DNA of 64,000 nt, from NCBI GenBank assembly GCA_009761415.1, contig QUOL01000005.1, forward strand, positions 1,798,001 through 1,862,000, read 5' to 3'. This stretch comes from Sarcomyxa edulis. Its lineage: Eukaryota; Basidiomycota; Agaricomycetes; Agaricales; Mycenaceae. The notes below the pieces were generated by a model that saw only the letters and a program-made list of their open reading frames with translations, had not been told where the DNA came from and did no database searches. The number at the start of each line of letters is the position of its first letter. The stretch's first letter is position 1. Position numbers and translations under genes: made by a program. Shown here one piece after another: positions 10,522-22,142 of this stretch.

Positions 10522-13500
10522 ATGAACAGCAATTCTAATTCTTATCCCTCGCAATCGCAGTCCCCGTATCCACAGCATCAGCAACAGTCGTCGAATTCTA
10601 TCAGCCCGGCTCTGTTGGCTGCTTACCAGAATGGCGGAGGGCAAGCAGGAAACAAGTTCTCCTACGGTGGTGGAGGAGGTGGTGGAGGAGTGAATCCAGC
10701 CCAACTGATGAATGATATGGGGATGATGGGCAATGGTATTGGAGGGAGTACAAACACTCAGATGAGTCCTGCCCAGTTATTGCAACAACAGCAAGGACTT
10801 GGGGGTGGTAGCGGCATGGGTATGATGGCAGGTGGAGGTATGGGTATGGGTGGTATGGGTGGTATCGACCCGGCAATGCTCACCCAACAGAGTCACAACA
10901 TGTCGAACTCGCATTCAAACAACTTCCGCATGGGGATGGGGAATGGCATCGATATCAACGCTATGAACATGGGAGGAATGGGCAGTATGAACATGGCTGG
11001 AATGAACATGGGCGGGATGGGTAATGCGTCGTCGTCAATGGGACTCACCAGCCCTTCGTCCATGGGTCCGAACGTAGGCCAGAATAACTTTGCGATGAAC
11101 GCTGTGATGAACGCTATGGGACTCTCAAAAGAGCAGTTACAACAAATGACACCTCCGGAACGACAGATGGCCGGGGAAAAGGTGTACTTGGCCATGCAGC
11201 AACACAAAAATCAACAGCAGCAGCAGCAGCAGCAGATGTCGATGGATGGGCATGGAGCGGTTCAAGGAGGGAATTTCCACGCTAATCCGCAACAAGATAT
11301 GTTGCAGGGTCTGCTTGCTCGTAATCCTGGAGGGAGCGGCGGAACGAGTGGTTTTTATGAACGACCCTCTTCGTCCGCGTCTTCGCATCACCATTCACAT
11401 TCCAACAACTCCAACTCGAACAACGCTAATCCAGGTTCGAATCCGAATCATATGCAGCAGCAAATGATGCCCCCACCTCCACCTCGTCCGACTACTGCCA
11501 TGGCTCATTCTAGCTCCATTTCGAGGCCTGGTACCTCTCAATCACATCATTCTCCGTCCAGTAGCTCGAATTCAGGTATAGGACAGAGGCCGCCCAGTCG
11601 AGCTGGCGAATATAGCCATGGACATCATGGACATCAACAGCAGCAACATTTCAATGGTATTCCTAACGGATACTCGACTGGGAAATCGCAAGGCCAACAG
11701 ATGCACCAGAGTACGTATCCGTCGACACCGCAGATCCAAAACCAGAACCCGTATCCCCAGAGTCAACAAGGTCAAGGCCAAAGTCAAGGGCATGGACAGC
11801 AACACCAATCTCCCCTGCCTCCTGGGTCGCCTTACAGAGGCGCAAAGCGGAAGGTTGGTGATGGAAACGGAGTAGTCGATTCGCCGCGGGTGACCAGTGG
11901 GATGGGTCTTCCGTCTGGAGGGATGATGGGACCTCCCGTGCTGCCTCGTCAGCTTTCTGGATCAGGCGAACATTTCATGCAGCACAGCTCTCAGTCGCAA
12001 TCGCAATCGCAAGCTCAGCATATGAGCATGGGGGGCAATCACAATCCACAAGCTCAGATGAATGGTTATCCGTCCGTGCCGCAACGTCATACAACGCATT
12101 CCCCCGTCAACATGCGACCGCCTTCTTCAAATGGGCTTCCTTCGCATATGCATGCGCCTACTGCGCCCTTGCCAAATCACCAGCAAGTGAACAACGCCCA
12201 AATCGGGTTGGGGATGATGGGAGACGAACCGTCAGTGCGAATCAATCCAGCGACGGCGGGCATGAACATGGGCAATGCTGGGATGATGAACGGTATGAGT
12301 ATGAACATGAGCGGAAACGGAATGGGAATGAGTATCGACTCAGCTTCGAGGACGCCTCAACGACAAATGTCCAACCCTCCCCAAGCATCTTTATACCCTG
12401 GGCTTGGCGTCGTGCCACCTCAACCGCATCGGCAACCTTCCATACCACCTGTCACTCCGATGAAACCCGTTGTCGATCTGGGTATGAACATGGGTGTTGG
12501 ACTCGGAATCACAGGAGGAGGTTTGAAACTAGGCGCAATACCGCCTGGTGCTACCCCTTCAAGAATACCTTCTGTCGCTCCCAACACGTCTGCTACGGCT
12601 TCTCCAGCTCAACAGCAAACGGCTGCTGCCAGTTCAGCCGTTATCCCGCAATTGCCGTCTCTTCCCACCAACGTGAACCTCAATCCTGCTGTGACAAGGG
12701 TAACTGTCGTGCCATTAGTCGATTCACTCAAGACGATCCCTGCGCTGTCGGATTCGGAAATTCAAGCCATACAGGGATGGATGAAGATTGATAAGGGATA
12801 CGAGGCTACGTTCCGTAAGATGAAGGACAGAATGGCGGAGGAAGCTAGGGAGGTACTTGGGCCGGGATCGCTTGCTTGGTGGGAGAAGGGTTCATTAGAT
12901 ATCAATCCCAATAACCGGAGAAGAGGACGGGAGATATTCGATGTGAGATATCCTAGGACTCGAAAAGATAGAGACGGGAGAGAAAGACGGAAGACGGGGA
13001 GAAGAGAAGGGCTGAAACTGTGAGCTTCCTCATATATCCGCGCCAGATATATACTCATCTGCGTGCATTGCCTCAGGCCACGAAAGTTGAATCCGGAGGA
13101 TACTGATCGGCCTGAGCAGCTCGTGCCTATTCGACTGGAATTTGACGTTGAGCATCACAAGATGCGGGACACTTTTGTTTGGAACTTGAACGGTACGCAC
13201 TGATTGAACACTTTGATCCTGATGGGTTGGGCCTTATACTTGACGACTCGTTGCTGTTTTTAGATCCTGTGGTCACACCGGAGAATTTCGCACAATCCGT
13301 CGTTGACGATTACAGTCTTCCGACCAGTTACCATGCGGTCATCACTAAATCGATACAAGAACAATTGAGTGACTTCAAAGCCCACTCTTCTCTGTATGAC
13401 GGTGAAGGTGGCGACCTTATATTTACAGAGGATACTCTCACGAAGGGTGTACTCGATGAAGCTGAAGGGGTCTGGTGGGAGTCGTGGCGAAAACGACTAC

Positions 13501-15676
13501 ACAGCGAGCTTGAATCGAGTAAGACTTCCGGTAAAGGGCGGAAACGACGGAAAATCGTTAAAGAGGAAGTTCTTACCACGTCTGGTCTCGTCAACGAGGA
13601 TACAGACATGGACCGATCTATGACAGTGGACGAATTCAAGATCGATCATCAATCGATGCACGATGATATGCGGATCTTGATCAAGGTGAGCGCTATCTTA
13701 TTTTCATCGTCCATCCGTTATCGATGAATATGCTGTACAGCTGGATATCATTGTTGGTTCGATCAAACTTGAAGACCAGTTCGAATGGGATATTGACAAC
13801 GTTACCGTGTCTCCTGAAGAGTTCGCTGAAACTTACGCCAGAGAACTTGGTCTAGTGGGCGAGTTCAGGTGAGTCGACCTTGTATACTGATCTCACATAA
13901 TGCTTACATTTCCCCACTCTTGAAAGAACTGCGATTGCACATTCGATTCGTGAACAAGTTCAAACCTACCAAAAATCTCTCTTCCTTGTTGGCCACACTT
14001 CCGACGGTTCACTCGTTCCAGATGACGACCTTCGGATGTCGTTCTTGCCCAGCCTCTCTTCCGGCGCCCGTCCCATGGATCAAGTTCAATCGTTTACCCC
14101 GCTTCTCAATTACCTCAGCGACGGCGAAATTGAGAAGAACGAGAAGGATCGTGACAAGGATATCAATAAACGCCGAAAAAGAAATACAAGGGGAAGAAGA
14201 GGTGTTGCATTGCCGGACCGCGAACCCGTTAGAACATATCGTACGCCTGCCATTGGTTTCCCAGAGCTGGATCCTGCGACTCTTGCCATGGCGGTCGCTG
14301 CGACAGCTCCTATGTCGAGACGTGCTGCTGCTGCTGCAGCTTCCGTTACGATTGCGAACATGGTCGCGTCTGAAAACGGGACTGCGTTCTCTCCTCAAAC
14401 AATGCCTTCGGCCCCACAGCCTACTCCGGCCGCATCCAAGGAAAAGAAACCGAAAGGTCTCTTCAAGGCGCCGACATATCCTCCAACCGTCTTGCGTCCT
14501 CGCGCTCATGTCGCAGCTCCTACGCCATCGACAGCTGCTGACGTAACCACGTTGCCCAATTCTGTAGACAACGGCCGTCCCAACTCTTCAACTACTGCTC
14601 CTCCCGACAGTAAGGCCTCGAAAGTCCTCTCTGCAAAGAGGGCAAAAGAACTGGAACGGGAATTGAAAGAAAAGGAATATGCCGATGGTCAACATCCTAA
14701 CATAATTAACGGCATATGGCACTGTTCGAACTGTGGATGTCCGGAAAGTATCGCGATTGGAAGAAGGAAGGGCCCACTCGGAGACAAGTCTCAGTGTGGT
14801 ATCTGTGGTATGTGCTCCTGGATTGGTCTGTCCTATAGCGTGTCCTTATCCTCTTGTGTAGGCAAATTCTGGCATAGACATCGACGGCCTAGACCGGTGG
14901 AGTATAACTCGGATCTTGAATTCCATCTCGGCAAACGAAAAGATGAAGAACTCAGCAGACAAATGGCTAGGAGAAGGGGCGGGGCTGCAGCTCTACGTGC
15001 CCAGAGCACCACTGCTACGCCTGCTGAACTACCCTCGGAACCACAAACGCCCAACTTGTCCAGGACAGAGACTGAGCTTCCCTCCAGACAGTCTCCTCTC
15101 GTTGTACCATTGCTAGACGACGACAGAGCCATCTCTCCTGTCTCTACTGCTTCGAGTGCTTCTGAGCCTCCACTTGCGCAAAGGAAGTTGAATGGTACAC
15201 AGCATGTGCCATCAGCCCCTCCATCTCCGGCACTTGTGACGCCTGCTTTCGCGCCGGAAAATGATAAACCAGCTAGCCCGCCGGCTCCCCCTGTCGAACC
15301 CGTGGCTAATGGTCCCCCGAAAACAAGCTGGGTGAGCTAGTACATGCTTCGTAATTAGAATTATTATTTACCTTTCGAAAAAAGCAACCACCTACTTGGC
15401 TTTCCAGCGCTATGCATGCCATGCAGACAAAATACCCAAACGATAAGTTTGATGTCATTGCACGCAAACCTACTCCGGAATGGCGTATCAAATGTTTGGA
15501 CTGTCCTGGAAAGGTAGGTTACAGCTGGCTATCGAAGTTGTTAACCGCTATTCTGATGCTCATCCTTCCAGTTATATACTCCTGGACCTGGCGAGACTTT
15601 GTCGAACTACGAAGTTCACCTGAAGAATCGTCAGCATCGTCAACGAGTCAACCAGCGACTAAATTCGACCTCATAG
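10522..15676 (+). CDS. SNF5: SWI/SNF chromatin-remodelling subunit SNF5 (SMARCB1 family)
   Basis: Core subunit of the SWI/SNF nucleosome-remodelling complex, acting in the nucleus. Eight exons, all phase-consistent: 10522-13019, 13077-13192, 13264-13685, 13741-13868, 13927-14807, 14862-15331, 15385-15513, 15572-15676; 1582 aa. Residues 1-730 are low complexity: Gln/Ser/Asn-rich with Met-Gly-rich repeats (MGGMGSMNMAGMNMGGMG). The two SNF5 imperfect repeats are at about 845-890 (FVWNLNDPVVTPENFA) and 1008-1055 (IIVGSIKLEDQFEWDI, then TVSPEEFAETYARELGL). A GATA-like zinc finger (WHCSNCGCP, then CGICGKFWHRHRRPR) is at about 1312-1350. The C-terminus (WLSSAMHAMQTKYPND, RIKCLDCPGKLYTPG) is a conserved tail of basidiomycete SNF5. 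The acceptor at 15384 rather than 15407 is needed to keep the tail in frame. It is much longer than the human protein (385 aa), mainly through the N-terminal region. Confidence 0.93.
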
Positions 15677-15967
15677 CTCTTTTGTACTTATCATCTTCGT
15701 TTTTCTATACCTGCCGTTGTTGTCCTTGTTTAACCTTAGGCCGTTAGCTGCTGCTCTGTGTATTGTTATATCTGTTTCAATCTGTAACGACAATCTATTA
15801 CATGGAATCTATCTTTTGCTTGCTTTCTTTTCTATGTGGCTGTGGGATGTTTGATTGCTTCAGCGTGCAAGATGGTGCAAAGCAAATAGCCGTATAACAG
15901 TGCTGCGTGTCGCGTCCATACCGCAAACCTCTTTCACTCAGAACTTGGACGGCGTCCACGTATATCG

Positions 15968-16023
15968 GTGAGTATGTCTTTCACTCGTTGCACCACCAAC
16001 TAATAAAGAATGGGAAATTCTAG
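15968..16023 (+). other. 5'-UTR intron of OST4
   Basis: A 56 nt GTGAGT..TTCTAG intron with a CTAAT branch-like site lies ten bases before the OST4 start codon. Its signals match those of neighbouring coding introns, so it is probably spliced from the leader. Confidence 0.6.
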
Positions 16024-16033
16024 GGCAAACACA

Positions 16034-16162
16034 ATGATAAGCCACGAGACACTATACAATCTGGCCAACTCGCTAGGCATCCTCGCCATGATCACTGTCG
16101 TTGGGTATCATGTCGTAGCCGTGAATTCAAAATATCTAGCCAAGAATGGAGTAGCCCAATGA
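16034..16162 (+). CDS. OST4: OST4, mini-subunit of oligosaccharyltransferase
   Basis: A 42-codon single-exon gene. The protein is MISHETLYNLANSLGILAMI, then TVVGYHVVAVNSKYLAKNGVAQ. OST4 proteins are 30-45 aa single-span membrane proteins of the oligosaccharyltransferase complex in the ER, beginning MIS(D/H)xxL and ending with YH-(F/V)-(I/V)-(S/A)VN-like sequence; they stabilise the catalytic STT3 subunit with OST3/OST6. Visible here: the short lumenal N-terminus MISHETLYNLAN, one membrane segment (SLGILAMITVVGYHVVAV) and a short basic tail. The length and motif match is strong for such a small protein. It lies between SNF5 and the aminopeptidase pseudogene and has its own leader intron. Confidence 0.85.
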   Translation: MISHETLYNLANSLGILAMITVVGYHVVAVNSKYLAKNGVAQ

Positions 16163-16433
16163 AGGTGTTGACAGAGATGGAGAGAAGAACGAGAAGACGG
16201 TATGTCAGATGCTTACTCACGACACCAATGGCTGATAGCTCGTTGTCAGTTCAACGCTCACTATATGTATATTTATTGCAGGCAATATCATTTGGGACTG
16301 GGACATCTTCTTGCAGCGCTTTTGTACCTTGCGCTCATACGACTCGCGTGTTTGAACAAGCAGCGCCCGAACTATATATCATTGGGAAGTACGTCGCGTG
16401 CGATGCATACTATAGGACACTGTGATGAGGATC

Positions 16434-18676
16434 TCAGATATCCGAACCCTGCGAATTCTCCAACCACTCCGTTAGATCATCCGACGAACGCTAAAATCCC
16501 TGCTTAGTGTGTTCCAATATATATACAGTGTGCTTACCTCCAAGTATACAATTCTCGCCTTGATGGAGTCAAGTGCTTGACGCAAGGCCATATCATATCT
16601 GGTGGTATCGGTGTTCTACATAGTAGGTTCTCATTGAGGTCGCGGGAAAAAAGAATATGAAGTTGCTCGCCTTGAAGAACTCAACTGTTTCTTCGTAGTC
16701 CTGATTCGTCGACAAGGAATCGAAACATTCCTGTTCAAGAGTTGAGTAGAATTCCAAGCAGCCTAGTCGTACGGGAGGCTTACCTCGACGAGGAATTTGA
16801 GGATAGAACCATCCGCAAACTGCTTCGCCATCCGAAAAGCCACATTGAGATAAGATAATCTGCAGTAGATAGTACTTACAAAATCGATGTTCTCCTTGAA
16901 GAAGGTGGCTAGTCTTCTTCTTGTCTTAGGGTTCCATTTTAAACCTCGGAAGAAATACATGATGTCTTGACCACCACGGGTTTCCAGTATAAGCTTGAAT
17001 GTCTCATCAGAGAGCTTGTCATCCTCTATAGAAGACAGAGCAAGACTAGGAATCCGTTCCAGCGTTCACAGGATGATGACTTTCGGTCACACTTGCATTG
17101 CGGCAATTTTGGCCGATGGGGATTTCGGTTTATGGTACAACTCTTTCACCGCGTTGTATTCCTCAATTCCACCGTGAATAATGGCCTATATGCCGTAAGT
17201 GATCTTGAGGCTTGAGCAGAGCGCACAATACATACAGAGGCGTATATAGGCCTCTGGAGGCTAGGTGGGATCTTTGAGTCGTCACCAGTCTTCATGAGAT
17301 GATCGAATCTGCTCGTAAGCTCCTTGACCACCCTAGGGCAACACATCTTGAGTAAGTTGTTGCGAAAGCAGTGATACTAGAAGTACCTTTCATCTTTTGC
17401 AGCAGCAGCAATCCAGATAGCTTTATTGCACAGAAGTGATATGTCCGTTGAGTCGCCTGATGAGACCCCAGTTTCTATCCCCCCTATGAAAAGAATAAGG
17501 TCTCTACCACAGGATCTGGGAAAGCGAAGCTTTACCTGGAACAAGATCGCTCAGCTAGGTAATCGGAAGAGTCAGCGATCACCAAGGAAGGAGATGGGAA
17601 TATGCTAGAATTACTAACGACCAAGGTGTCCAATTTGGGCAGAGGATACTCAACATTGAACAGATTTTCGTAGATGGGAACTGCTTTGACTGTGACATGT
17701 AAAATAAACTGAGCTTGTAGAAAAGCATCCACAGTAGCTGAACGACATTTGGTTAGCAACATGCTTATCAAGAGTCAAAATCACGCACTGTATAAGCGAA
17801 TTGGTCGTGTTTTCTCACTAAGAGGGCTCGTATGAAAGCTTTCTAAATGCGGGAAGGAAGCATTGGCAAACGCGATGATGTACGTCGACATGAGAGGAGT
17901 CCTTTCGAAGCGTGTCATCTTCCATTGGTCTTCTTCGATTTTACCTTGCATCCCGAAAGACGAGAGCAGCCTACTCAGATATGTATCCTTTGCACTGTCA
18001 ACTTCGTACGGTTCCTCTGATATGGCGGGCATATTGCTCAAGTTAATTGTTCCGACGCGAATCATCGTGATGCAGAAAATGGCCTTGAGCGAAGGTTCGT
18101 CCCAGCAAGGAAATACTCTTCGTGCATTGGTAGGCTTTGGAGAAGAGTATCAGGTCGCGGGCCAAAAAAATCGTCACATTAGTCTCATACCGCAAAAAGG
18201 GTCACAGCATGATATTTGAGAATTCCATCCTGGTTCCAGGCGGATCTGGAATAACCAATCGTATTGTCTGTTAATTTGCCGTCGAATTCGATTGAAAGTT
18301 CTGCTGTCGAGTTTTCAGGGAGGGCTGTAGAGAAGTGCAAAGTGATACGCTCAGAAACCTCGTCCACAGTACGCAACGATGGGATATGGACGGTCTTGGA
18401 GACGTCAGAGCAGAGCACGATATGCTCAAGATTCAATGCCGCTACGTTCAAAACAATTTCCGAGGTTTCTTGTTTGATATTAAGACTGCAGATCAAAAGG
18501 CAGGTCAGTGTACATGCGATTGTGGATATAGATTACAGTCACCGGATCTTGACGAAACCCCTGAAAACGAGCTTTTCTAGATCTGTACGAACGGTAACGT
18601 CGTAATCAGTCGGCTTGACATCAAGTGGAAGACGATAGCCATCGCCGGGATTGCCAGTATTCGATATTGGAACCAT
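16434..18676 (-). pseudogene. M1-family zinc aminopeptidase pseudogene, catalytic core deleted
   Basis: Relic of a puromycin-sensitive/Aap1-type M1 aminopeptidase. The N-terminal half is intact. Start 18676 (GYRLPLDVKPTDYDVTVRTD); exons 18676-18543, 18485-18191, 18134-17789 and from 17737 join in perfect phase. They include GKLTDNTIGYSRSAW, ARRVFPCWDEP and the segment ending PLPKLDTLV near 17622. Family members continue with about 450 residues holding GAMEN, HExxH and the third zinc ligand. Here only about 200-280 bp separate PLPKLDTLV from late C-terminal sequence (DSTDISLLCNKAIWIAAAAK, VVKELTSRFDHLMKTGDDSK, IPPSLQRPIYAS). The C-terminal remnants run to RSSDDLTEWLEN and a stop at 16434, with frame breaks in places. 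Without zinc ligands it cannot be an active peptidase. Confidence 0.85.
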
Positions 18677-19068
18677 ATGACAAGTGATGGAAGATGGTAG
18701 CTGGCGAGTCCAAATATCAGAATCCTACTATCACTATTAGGAAGAGGTTGAGGGGTCAGTATTTTCAATTGATGCACACGCTGCGCGGTCAGAGCTGCGC
18801 ACAAAGATTAGAACGAAAGTCCCTGGATTATGGCCACGAGCCATCAACTCGAGCAATGAGTACAGCGTTGAACAGGCACGGAGACTTCGTGAGTAGGAAC
18901 ATGATTCTAAAAATAGAAAAGCTGCGGGCCTTTGCTAATTAATTCTCTAGAGGTCAAGAAAGCACCTTGTCGAATACGAGGCTCAGTATTACGAGCGAGA
19001 AGATTCAAGTATCACTTACATAGTGTGAAGATCTGGGAAGATGTACGCAGCGAAAACCTTATCGCGCA
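18677..19068. other. Intergenic between pseudogene and TPR/CCCH gene
   Basis: About 390 bp. It would hold the old promoter of the aminopeptidase and the 3' UTR of the TPR/CCCH gene, both on the minus strand. No other feature is seen. Confidence 0.5.
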
Positions 19069-20830
19069 TCACGCCCGCAGTCCCAACATCGAGAGTACAA
19101 CGGCAGTTGAGTAAATCTCCCCGTTGACATCTCCGATATATCCCACAGATCCCTTTTCAAATTTCGTGTACACCACAGGCGCCTGCGGATACGAGTCCCC
19201 ACGTTCGTACACCCTTTGCTCCGGCGAGGTCCCTTTGAGATATACGGCTTTCATGCTATAACCCGATGCAAGCGCGTCTTTGCATTGCACTTGCGAAGAA
19301 TTGTTCAGCTCAAACCACGAGCGATTGTAGTCTCCCATTGTCCATGGAAGACCCCACCCTGTCAGGAAAAATTTGTCCATGTTATGTGGAGCGATGAAGC
19401 TGCTGAAAAGACCCCCGATGACGACTGCTCCGCCAGATTTGGCAAAAGCGACGACTTGAGTTAGGACCTCGGCGTTCTTCCGCTTGGATATGCCTGGGTC
19501 GGTGACAAGAATTGCGACGAGGTCGGGAGAGGACAGCTCTTTGAGAGCTTGAGATCTCGTGAAGACCTGCGAGACGCGAGCTTTGGATCGTAAAGCGATA
19601 AGGAGATGTTCGTGGATTTTGTCAAAGGACTCCTGGTTGGCAAGGGAGAGTAACATAACGGAGGGTAGCTTATCGTCTATTTTTAACGGCGCAGCTTTGA
19701 TCTCGGTCTTCTTCGTCGCAATCATCACCTTTGCTCTTTCCAATGTAAGGTCCATCGACGACGCGTCGGTAAGGCTCACTGCAGCCTGTATCATAGTCCT
19801 TTTGACAGTCGCACTCGGCATGAATGACTTCGAGTGAGAATAGATGCATCGATCACCGAATTCGCATTTGTTACCGATCGAAGCCATGCAGACGTTCTTG
19901 CCGCTAAGTAGAAGGTTTTGAGAGATGAGCAAGAATCATACGGCACGCAACTCCTGACTCACATGGCATCTCGGACACTGTAAGCATCTGGAGCATGCGA
20001 GAACGGACATTGAGTACCCTTCTTGCACCCGTTATGATTATAAAAACGGCACGGGGTACCGTTTCCGGAGTGTTGACAGTCGCTTGAACCTGAATAGTCC
20101 TCGGCATCGAATTTGTAGACAGTGAGGGGCCATGCCCATTCAAGAGTATTGAATCCAACCGATGAGCGAGCGTCCTCGCCGATGTCAATCAATCTCAATA
20201 CCTCGTCTAATGCGTCGTACGCTTCTTCGCAGTTTGGATCTTGTTCCAGGATAATCATGAGATCTGGAGGCGCACGTAAGCTATATGCACATGCGAGTAT
20301 CATATTCGAATGAGCGTATTCTCACCTATTCTGGCGCCTGTTAAGTGACGAATCTCCTTCCGGGCCATTGCTCGACGGAAACGGGGTTTGATAGCTTTAG
20401 CATTACAAGACAGAGCGCGAGTCGCAGCTTCGTGAGCGAGAGCATACCTGCATAAATTCAATTCATCGAAAGATCGTTGATTGAACACTCGAGTATACTT
20501 ACTCCTTCAGCTTGAGACGGCTTGCAGCCAGATTGGAAAAACATACTAGCTTAGGACCGCCAGCATTGACGGCCTTTAAGTAATACTCTGCTGCTTGACG
20601 AAAGTTCTTTTCTCTGAAGAACTCGTCGCCCTTGTATTGGTGTCAGAAACGAAGTTCCCGGCAAGGTGCTTTTCGACGTAGGAATTCACCTGCTTCTTGA
20701 GTTTATCACCAGCAGCGCGTCTCTCCAGTCTTGTGCTCTCTCTCTTCAGAAATCGGTTTTCGATGGATTGTATCTCTGACCGTGTTTGAGGGTCTGTAAT
20801 GCTAGATCTGCTAGGTATGTCGGCATTCAT
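19069..20830 (-). CDS. TPR protein with two CCCH zinc fingers
   Basis: Five exons in phase: 20830-20690, 20630-20503, 20447-20326, 20263-19963, 19903-19069; 508 aa. Residues about 40-160 form tetratricopeptide-like helices: KLKKQGDEFFREKNFRQAAE, then YALAHEAATRALSCNAKAIK, then DLMIILEQDPNCEEAYDALD. CCCH finger 1 is CRFYNHNGCKKGTQCPFSH and finger 2 is CMASIGNKCEFGDRCIYSH. The C-terminal 270 residues form an unnamed domain with alternating helices and hydrophobic strands (PDLVAILVTDPGI, GGAVVIGGLFSSFI). TPR regions bind proteins and CCCH fingers often bind RNA, so an RNA-linked cytoplasmic role is plausible but inferred. The third acceptor at 20264 was chosen because it alone keeps the frame. 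The gene is divergent from QCR8. Confidence 0.85.
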
Positions 20831-21026
20831 GGCGCAAGTTCAAGAGTTTATTGAGAAAGTTGAGAAAGTTCAGGAATCAAGGTCGAGTGACCTTGCGTGA
20901 CTCTGTGACTGGCACGCGTCTGCGTGACTTATTTGGCTGGCCCCTTAGCGGCCGCTCTCGGATGGCTCCGGGTTTTCTTGCAGCATCCTCCATTAACCGC
21001 ACTCCCTCGACGTTGAAGCAGACATC
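20831..21026. promoter_or_regulatory. Bidirectional promoter, TPR/CCCH gene and QCR8
   Basis: Only 196 bp separate the two divergent start codons. The interval contains repeated GTGACT/GCGTGAC words (20886-20930) and a GC-rich GCGGCCGC block at about 20949. No TATA box is obvious for either gene. A shared promoter is inferred from the geometry. Confidence 0.5.
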
Positions 21027-21603
21027 ATGAGGCCATCTATCGCTCGCCTTAGCGACATGCCTGGACGTGAGTCTACTCTGCTCTTTGCGAAATAATTTGC
21101 TTACTTTGCCATGACTTTGCAGCCAAAGTATACGTGAGCGAACTTTATCCGCATGATTGCCCACAAACAGGCCCGACCATTAGAGATACATTCTGACTTG
21201 GATTTCCAATGGTTTACAGAGTTTGTGGTGGGGTGACAAGAGTGGTATCAAGCAGAATGGAATCATCACCTACAGTACGTTCACGTTTGAACTGCCAATC
21301 GCATGCATGTATGCTCATGGTATCATCCTAGCCATCTCGCCTTTCCAAGCAAAAGCCGCACCGAATATGTTCCGAACCTATCTCCTCAATGGGCTCAAAC
21401 GTGTTACATCGCCAGCTGCCATCATCTTCTACGTTCCAATGGCCATCGGTGTGTAATAAATATTTATCTTGCTGTCATTGTCGCTCACCTTGCTTGCAGG
21501 ATATTACACGTTCAACTGGGCCAATGCAAAGTACGAATACTTGCATAGCAAGGCCTACCATTTGGAGCAGTTGGCAAATGGTGACCACGGCCATGACGAG
21601 TAG
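21027..21603 (+). CDS. QCR8: Cytochrome bc1 complex subunit 8 (QCR8)
   Basis: Small subunit of mitochondrial respiratory complex III, packed against cytochrome b in the inner membrane. Five exons: 21027-21066, 21123-21133, 21220-21274, 21332-21448, 21500-21603; 108 aa, the usual length for this family (94-110 aa). Diagnostic sequence: PKVYSLWWGDKSGIKQNGII, ISPFQAKAAPNMFR, then a single membrane span (SPAAIIFYVPMAIGYYTF) and NWANAKYEYLHSKAYH. Exon 2 is only 11 nt and supplies most of the codons for PKVY; without it the conserved N-terminus cannot be joined. The ATG at 21027 is the only in-frame start upstream. Divergent from the TPR/CCCH gene. Confidence 0.93.
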
Positions 21604-22142
21604 ATTTGGTCTTTCAGTCGAGCTGAAACAGTACTCTGGATTTAGTTGGTGCATTTTAATATACTCCGGACGAGCAAGTGCTGCTGCTGTCTTGTTTCCA
21701 CCTCCAACGTCCACTCTACAACTTTGTGCTATTTTCGACATCCCACAACGAAATGCAAGGCTTATGATTTGCCCCTCAGAATTTTGTCCAAAAACTCAAA
21801 ATTGCCACGCGAACGGATAAAAACGATTTCGGGTGTCTCGGCCAGAGTCCCTCAGCCCTACAACTTCCATTTTGACTGTCGTGGTTTTCTTCTCACTAAG
21901 CACTTGCGTTCAGCCTTTATGCCTCAAGTTTCGAGATGAGATAGCATCCATCTCATCTGCTGTTAACTTATCTGGTCTCCAACTCGAGTTAGATCAAGTT
22001 TTGGTTGGATTCAAAGTTTTGCTCTTCAATGTACAGCTCTGACTAGACGGTGAGCAGAGGAGACGCGCATAGTCTGCTTGTTTCATCGTGCCTTCGCCAG
22101 CATTGAGCTAGTACAACTAACTTTTAATGTGTTACAGTAATC
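21604..22142. other. Intergenic QCR8 to coiled-coil gene
   Basis: QCR8 3' UTR and the upstream region of the coiled-coil gene. Only short unsupported open frames. Confidence 0.5.

Noticed and set aside
13328..13639. Antisense frames within SNF5 and other large genes
   Set aside because: They are complementary shadows of well-supported coding exons and have no independent homology.
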